A stretch of 64,000 nt of DNA, from contig NW_021167085.1 of NCBI RefSeq assembly GCF_003711515.1, forward strand, positions 249,649-313,648, read 5' to 3'. Origin of the DNA: Sodiomyces alkalinus F11 (lineage: Eukaryota; Ascomycota; Sordariomycetes; Glomerellales; Plectosphaerellaceae). Made by a program: the position numbers and the translations under genes. Shown piece after piece: positions 59,114-64,000 of this stretch. The notes under the pieces were generated by a model. It worked only from the letters and a program-made list of their open reading frames with translations. It searched no databases and was not told the origin of the DNA. Positions within the stretch are counted from its first letter, which is position 1; every line of letters starts with the position of its first letter.

Positions 59114-61366
59114 ATGCATCCCGTTTGTCGCCCTACTTGGGCAGCGTGGTTAGGAAGTCTCCTCTTCTCTTCGATATGTGTCCAAGTTGCCGCAACCACC
59201 ACCAATGGCACATCCAACTCCACCAGCAACGAGTGGTGGAGAGAGCCCTTCGGCATGTTCCAGACCAACCTGCGCGAAATCGATGCCGACATGGACGTGG
59301 ACCAGGTCGCCGACTTCATCCTCCAACACGGCGCCACCGCCTGGCTCACCAGCGTCGGCGGCATCCTCGCCAACTACCCCACCGACCTCGACTTCCAGAT
59401 CATCAACCCCCTGCTCCACGACCGCCCCGGCCGCGACCTGATCCAGGACACCCTCGACGCCGCGCGCGCCCGCGGAATCCGCCTCCTGGGCCGCATGGAC
59501 TTCTCCAAGGTGCAGCGCCCCGTCGCCGAAGCTCACCCGGAGTGGCTCTACCTCTCGCCCAACAACACCTGGCAGACCCACACCAACGACCTCGTCTCCG
59601 TCTGCCCCTCGGGGGCCTGGTACCAGGAGCGCGTCTTCGACATCATGGACGAGGTCATGTCGCGCTACCCGCTCGACGGCTTCTTCATCAACTGGGCGGG
59701 GTACAACGAGAACGACTACTACCGCATCTACCACGGCGTGTGCCACTGCGACAGTTGCCGCCGCCGCTGGGCCGACTACACCGGCACTGGCGACGACGCC
59801 AAGGACCTGCCCGACGGGCCCTGGAACGGCACGCTGTACGACGAGTGGAAGGTCTTCAGCAACGGCGTCATCGACGAGTGGACGGCCCGCGTGCGCGACT
59901 TCATCGCCGACCGCCTGCCCCACGCGGCGCTCATGCTGGGCGAGAGCGCCGACATTATGTTCTACGAGGCCAACAACGCCGTCGACCGCGAGGTCTGGCA
60001 CCACGCCACCTCGGAGACCGCGAGCCGGTTTGTCTCCTTCCGCCCGGACGTGCCCGTCCTTGTCAACTCGGCTTCGTTCCTCGACCACGCGTACCGCCTC
60101 ACCTCGGAGGAGCCCGAGCACTACGCGCAGTTCCACCTGCAGGCCATCTCGCGCGGCGCGAACCCTTCGACGTACATCCTCGGCGTGCCGGGGCGCGTCC
60201 CCTGGGACGGCATGGAGATGGCGGGGGACATGATGCGCTTCCACCGTCGCCACCGTGACGTCTACGCCGGCCTGCGGCCTGTGGCTACGACGGCGCTCGT
60301 GCTGCCCGAGGGTCGCCAGATGGAGGATGCGCAGTACGACGGGTCGCTGTCCGAGTTTAAGGGTCTTTACAAGGCGTTGCAGGAGCTTCACGTCCCGTTT
60401 GACGTGTTGTCGCAGCGCTACATCCCGGGGACGGCCGAGAACGGCGGGTTGCAGCGGTATGAGACCATTGTCGTGCCCAACATGGGCCGTATCGCCGACC
60501 GGGACGCTCGTATCTTGGACGAATGGGTTGCGGGAGGAGGCACCCTCGTCGTGACGGGGGCGATTGGCGTGGAAGCCGAAGCCGAAGCCGAAGCCGAAGC
60601 CGGAGCCGAAGCCGAAAACGACAGCGACAGCGACAACGACAACGGAAGAGAAAGAAACCCAAGACAAAACACCGGCGCAAAGCCACAGCTCGACTCCCTC
60701 CCCGTAGCCCACCAAACCAACTTCACAACCGAGTTCCGAGACCTCTGGTCCCTCTACATGGCGCCCGAGCAGGACGAAACCGGACACCACCGCTACCAAG
60801 GCCCCATCGTCCCCCTGCTGCACACCTACGGGCAGTACGCCTGGAAAGACGGCGCGCAAGGGCGGTGGAAGAAACTCGACTTCGCCCCCTTCGCGCCGCC
60901 CGAGTACATCTACGGCAACGTGCAGGTCGACGAGCGCGGGGCCGGGTTCGCCTCCTTTGGCGACGGAAACGCCGTGCTCTTCACTTTCCCCGTTGGGAGG
61001 GGATACCGCGAGACGGGGCTGAGCTGTTTTCGGACGTATTTCCGCGTGGTGCTTGACGAGGTGGCTGGCGGGGAGCGGAGGGGGCCTTTTACCTTTGACC
61101 TGTCGTCGCAGGTCGAGGTTACCGTGAACAGGAACAGGGAGGGACAGACGGTTGTTCATTTGATCAACTTGTCGGGGATTCGGCATCAGAACTTTGGGGA
61201 GCGGTTGCCCATCCCTGGTAGCTCCATCAGGCTTTCCGAGACGGCGAGGGAGGGCGCCAGGGCTCGGACGTTGGTGACGGGGCTTGAGTTGGAGATGGAG
61301 GAGGATGGGACGGTTCGGGTTCCTGGGTTTGAGCTGTTTGAGGTTGTTGTCTTTGAGGGGATTTGA
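59114..61366 (+). CDS. Secreted glycoside-hydrolase-like protein (GHL6/GH42-like fold, 750 aa)
   Basis: The frame is open from 58949, but the ATG at 59114 begins a clear signal peptide (WAAWLGSLLFSSICVQVAA), so it is taken as the start. A TIM-barrel-like N-terminal half (about residues 35-390) has WWREPFGMFQTNLREIDADM, FILQHGATAWLTSVGGI, LLGRMDFSKV, DGFFINWAGYNEND and HGVCHCDSCRRRW. This pattern fits hypothetical glycosyl hydrolase 6-type proteins. The second half (YETIVVPNMGRIAD, WVAGGGTLVVTGAIG) resembles the amidotransferase-like trimerisation domain of GH42 beta-galactosidases. Likely catalytic acids cannot be assigned with confidence. Several N-glycosylation sequons fit secretion. An EA-repeat and acidic insert splits the second domain. 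Substrate unknown. Confidence 0.7.
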   Translation: MHPVCRPTWAAWLGSLLFSSICVQVAATTTNGTSNSTSNEWWREPFGMFQTNLREIDADMDVDQVADFILQHGATAWLTSVGGILANYPTDLDFQIINPLLHDRPGRDLIQDTLDAARARGIRLLGRMDFSKVQRPVAEAHPEWLYLSPNNTWQTHTNDLVSVCPSGAWYQERVFDIMDEVMSRYPLDGFFINWAGYNENDYYRIYHGVCHCDSCRRRWADYTGTGDDAKDLPDGPWNGTLYDEWKVFSNGVIDEWTARVRDFIADRLPHAALMLGESADIMFYEANNAVDREVWHHATSETASRFVSFRPDVPVLVNSASFLDHAYRLTSEEPEHYAQFHLQAISRGANPSTYILGVPGRVPWDGMEMAGDMMRFHRRHRDVYAGLRPVATTALVLPEGRQMEDAQYDGSLSEFKGLYKALQELHVPFDVLSQRYIPGTAENGGLQRYETIVVPNMGRIADRDARILDEWVAGGGTLVVTGAIGVEAEAEAEAEAGAEAENDSDSDNDNGRERNPRQNTGAKPQLDSLPVAHQTNFTTEFRDLWSLYMAPEQDETGHHRYQGPIVPLLHTYGQYAWKDGAQGRWKKLDFAPFAPPEYIYGNVQVDERGAGFASFGDGNAVLFTFPVGRGYRETGLSCFRTYFRVVLDEVAGGERRGPFTFDLSSQVEVTVNRNREGQTVVHLINLSGIRHQNFGERLPIPGSSIRLSETAREGARARTLVTGLELEMEEDGTVRVPGFELFEVVVFEGI
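60572..60615. repeat. (GAAGCC)n coding repeat
   Basis: About seven hexamers, one changed to GGAGCC, encode an Ala-Glu repeat, followed by a Ser/Asp/Asn-rich stretch. Confidence 0.85.
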
Positions 61367-61735
61367 CGTCCTACGGTCCTTCTACTGTGTGTGAATAGTT
61401 CACCTATGTGGTGCTGGAGTCTCCTGAGTCTTGGAGCCTGGGGCATCATATACGCACCTTCCTTTTATGTAGTTTATGTTCCTTTTATACAGCTGCCTAA
61501 TCACCTCCTTCCTCGACACATATAGTTGCCGGGATATCAAGCAATTCTGTAACGTTTCTTGAACATCTAAGGTACTGCTTTACCTTCTTACCACCTGCTT
61601 CGTTAACCTCGCCCTCTCTTCTTCTCTCACCACCTTGCTAACCCTTCACCATCATCAACGCCTTTACGCTGCATCAACTTTCCGTCTCTGCAAAGGAACG
61701 TCTCATCAACCACAACTCTACTCCACTCCATCTGC
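61367..61735. other. Short spacer before the secreted Cys-rich gene
   Basis: About 370 bp. The last 150 bp are C/T-rich and look like a promoter or leader. No gene. Confidence 0.4.
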
Positions 61736-63098
61736 ATGAGCATGAGCATGATGGCGCGCACGGGCGGCCTGGTCACAGGCCTGTTCATGCTGCTCGGTTT
61801 GCTCCTCATCTCCTCGCCCATTCCCCGGATTCAAGGAATGATCCTGGAGCCTAAGAATGGTACAGCTACCAACACTTCGCTCACTTCGCTCACTTCTCTC
61901 GCTTCTCTCGCCGAAACCAACCCCGTCCTGGTTCGCCGCCAGCCAACACCCCTGGACAAGTATATCCAGTGCGGCGAAGAAGTCTCGGGCATCATCCACT
62001 GGGGCGAGATTGCTGCCCAGCAGTGGTATTTCGTCTACCCGATCGGGTGAGTGCCGACTGCCGATTGCCGATTCCATTTTGCCCGCAGCTTGACACGTAT
62101 CAAGTTTTCTACTGCAAGCTCTATCAGCCCAACAAAAGCAAGTCAAAGACACTGACGGGTTCCATAGCGTCCAGGCCCAGAAGATTTGCCGGGGCCAGAC
62201 CCTCTCGACCAATTTCAACGGCGAGTACGAGGTGCCCGACGCGTTGTGGATGGAATACGAGTGGAGGTCGTCAGGTGACCGATGCCACAACAGATGCGAA
62301 GAGGTTTTCGAGGCCTTGCTGACAGCGCCCAAGTGTGAGCCGCCACCTTCCTTTTTCAAGTCAAGCGGATGCTAACAACCGAGAGACAGGCCACTACGAA
62401 GACCACTGGGTCAACACCAGACGCGCATTCACCCTCCCCAACTGCGGCAAGGCCACGTTCCGCCTGACACCGACCTTGACGGGGATATTCGAGAAACCCG
62501 CGCACAAACACCCCGGCGGCCGGTTCGAGTGCACCGGGACGGAACCCGCCTGGCAGGTCGACCGGGGCCTCCTCAGGGACTTTTGCCGCCACGCCGTGCC
62601 CGCCATCAAGCCGCGCGGGAGGGACTTCTTCGCGCACAGGCAGACGCGGTACGGCTACTGGAGGTCCCACGACGACCAGGCCATGTACACCGTGGAGGCC
62701 GGCCAGGATGCGCAGAGCCGGACGGGTTCCGTGCATCTGGTCGTCATGCTTGACCTCGACGCTTGCCCGAGTACCGGGGAGGACCGGTTGAATAAGGCGG
62801 TTGGGTTGCTCAAGGAACTTACGGAGAAGGAGTGTGGGAGGTATATGGGCAGTCTGGGACATCAGTGGTGTACGTGACTGTTTCTGTTTCTGTTTCTTTC
62901 CCTTTCGCGCCTTTTCTTTTCTGTCTTTCCCCTCGATTCTGATATCTGTCTCTCTCGTGTGAGGTACAGTGTACTGACTGGCAACGATGTGTAGGTATCA
63001 ACGACAGCGAAGTTCCGAATCGTTTGAGTGCCAGGTTTTTCAGCCGTAACTGCCTGCGCTGGGGGATCATTCCGGCAGCCGATGGGTTGGGGCCCTGA
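61736..63098 (+). CDS. Secreted protein with 12 cysteines, unknown function, four exons
   Basis: Exons 61736-62046, 62168-62334, 62390-62869 and 62995-63098 join in frame to 353 residues. Donors are GTGAGT, GTGAGC and GTACGT. The N-terminus has a strong signal peptide (LVTGLFMLLGLLLISS). After a short Ser/Thr-Leu repeat (SLTSLTSLASLA) the mature part carries 12 cysteines by my count, an even number that would suit disulphides: QCGEE, ICRG, RCHNRCEE, LPNCGK, FECTG, LDACPS, KECGRY, RNCLRW. No catalytic motif or known domain recognised. It could be a secreted effector-like or cell-wall protein. Downstream orientation is shared with the glycoside-hydrolase-like gene, but no functional link is shown. 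Confidence 0.7.
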
Positions 63099-63964
63099 GT
63101 TTTGCCGCTCGAGGCCATGAGGCGTCTGGGAGGCTGGGATTTGGTTTGTCCATGTTGGTGAGAATAATATTATTAGTGATTTGGTGAAGGTGTTGGTGGT
63201 TGAGAGTCCATCCTGGGACTCGGACTCGTTGGAGATGCGCTAGGAGTTAGTTACTGTACACGTGTACCTGGAGCAGTGTCTTGGTAAGCAAAGTCACATG
63301 ATCAGTGATGTCATGGCAGTCCAGGACAAGAGGAACACTCCCCAATGGTCAGTATAATGACAAGAGAGACGAAAAGAACGAGCCAACTTGAAGGATCACA
63401 AACAGAAATACGTATAAAGTTATAAAACAGATGGACATAAGAGGACGGAGAGCCTGGGAAAAGCATAAAGAGAAGACATGCCAAATACATGTGACAACCC
63501 CACTGATACTCCATTATATCTTAGCTAATCGACCAGGCTAATCTCCTTCCGTCCGACCGGGGAAACCTCGGGCTCGGGGAAATGTTAAAAGCGAGCAGGC
63601 TAGCATCGGAAATCGGCCGAGAGGGTCACAACACCGAGCCAACCCAAGAGACCAGCGAGACCCAGCAGCCAATGACGGCATCAGGATACTTGTTAGTGGC
63701 TACCTCGTGCGGCATTTGGCAGCCTTTCGACTTGTTCCACTAACTTTTCGACCCAGAACCTGATTTTCCTTTCTTTTTTTCTTTTTTTTTTCTTTTTCTT
63801 ACTACTTTCACTTTGCTGGTCATTTTGCTTCAACACTTGAATTGGCCAATTTCTTTCTTCTAAATTCTTCTAAATCACCTCTCACAGCGAATACTGACCT
63901 CCTGCGTGTCAATTCTGTTTCTTCTTCCGCTTCCACCAGTAGAACCAGAACCCCGACGGTCACC
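63099..63964. other. Upstream region of the gene entering at the right edge
   Basis: About 870 bp. From 63768 it is T/C-rich, typical of a fungal core promoter and leader, ending in a good start context (GTCACCATG). Confidence 0.45.
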
Positions 63965-64000
63965 ATGTTGTCTCGAGGCACCGCAAGAACCGCGCAGGTA
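63965..64000 (+). CDS. First codons of a gene cut by the right edge (possible mitochondrial presequence)
   Basis: ATG at 63965 in the context CACC-ATG begins MLSRGTARTAQ and reaches CAG-GTA at the window end, which may be a splice donor. The short Arg/Ser/Thr/Ala-rich start without acidic residues resembles a mitochondrial targeting peptide. Product unknown. Confidence 0.4.
   Translation, partial: MLSRGTARTAQV

Noticed and set aside
59150..61186. 678-codon minus-strand open frame antisense to the glycoside-hydrolase-like gene
   Set aside because: It mirrors a GC-rich coding strand, has Val/Gly/Arg/Asp-biased composition and no family features. The plus frame has a signal peptide and domain motifs.
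1..64000. CRISPR array, rRNA operon, viral genes or bacterial-type operons
   Set aside because: None seen. Direct repeats present are coding WD40, ankyrin or TPR units, LTRs or microsatellites, and genes carry spliceosomal introns.

Overview
The window is chromosomal DNA of a filamentous ascomycete (Pezizomycotina, most likely a Sordariomycete). The evidence is short spliceosomal introns of about 45-150 bp, fungal protein families throughout (HeLo/NACHT STAND proteins, an arrestin-like protein, a LaeA-type methyltransferase, ECM29, a GCK-III kinase), and widespread C:G to T:A decay of the kind made by repeat-induced point mutation (RIP).

Region 1 (1 to about 20 kb) is an accessory, immunity-like island. 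It holds a partial tetratricopeptide-repeat protein at the left edge, an uncharacterised conserved fungal protein, a small phosphotransferase (APH-like kinase), an arrestin-like protein, a LaeA-type methyltransferase pseudogene and a small unknown protein. Then come three STAND/NLR loci: a truncated, frameshifted HeLo-NACHT relic on the minus strand, a NACHT_N-NACHT-WD40 gene, and a HeLo-NACHT-ankyrin-ZZ-like gene. The two long NLRs and the methyltransferase are broken almost only by TAG codons at Trp or Gln positions, as CpA-to-TpA mutation on either strand would produce.

Region 2 (about 21-46 kb) is ordinary core genome with wide spacers: a Delta12-type fatty acid desaturase, a small acidic unknown protein, a GT64 glycosyltransferase, a three-RRM RNA-binding protein, the proteasome adaptor ECM29, and a UBA-UAS-UBX protein that would act with Cdc48/p97.

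Region 3 (46.3-53.8 kb) is an AT-rich block with no intact long reading frame. It resolves into a Mutator-like DNA transposon with about 170-bp terminal inverted repeats. A 4.7-kb LTR element sits inside it, with 189-bp LTRs and a 5-bp target duplication (ATAAC), and splits the transposase frame. Both elements are heavily decayed.

Region 4 (54-64 kb) returns to core and secretory genes: a GCK-III (SID-1/MST-1 type) kinase, a secreted glycoside-hydrolase-like protein, a secreted protein with 12 cysteines, and the first codons of another gene at the right edge. No CRISPR, rRNA or convincing tRNA was seen. Exon boundaries were read by eye from GT...AG sites, reading frame and family expectation; no similarity search was run.
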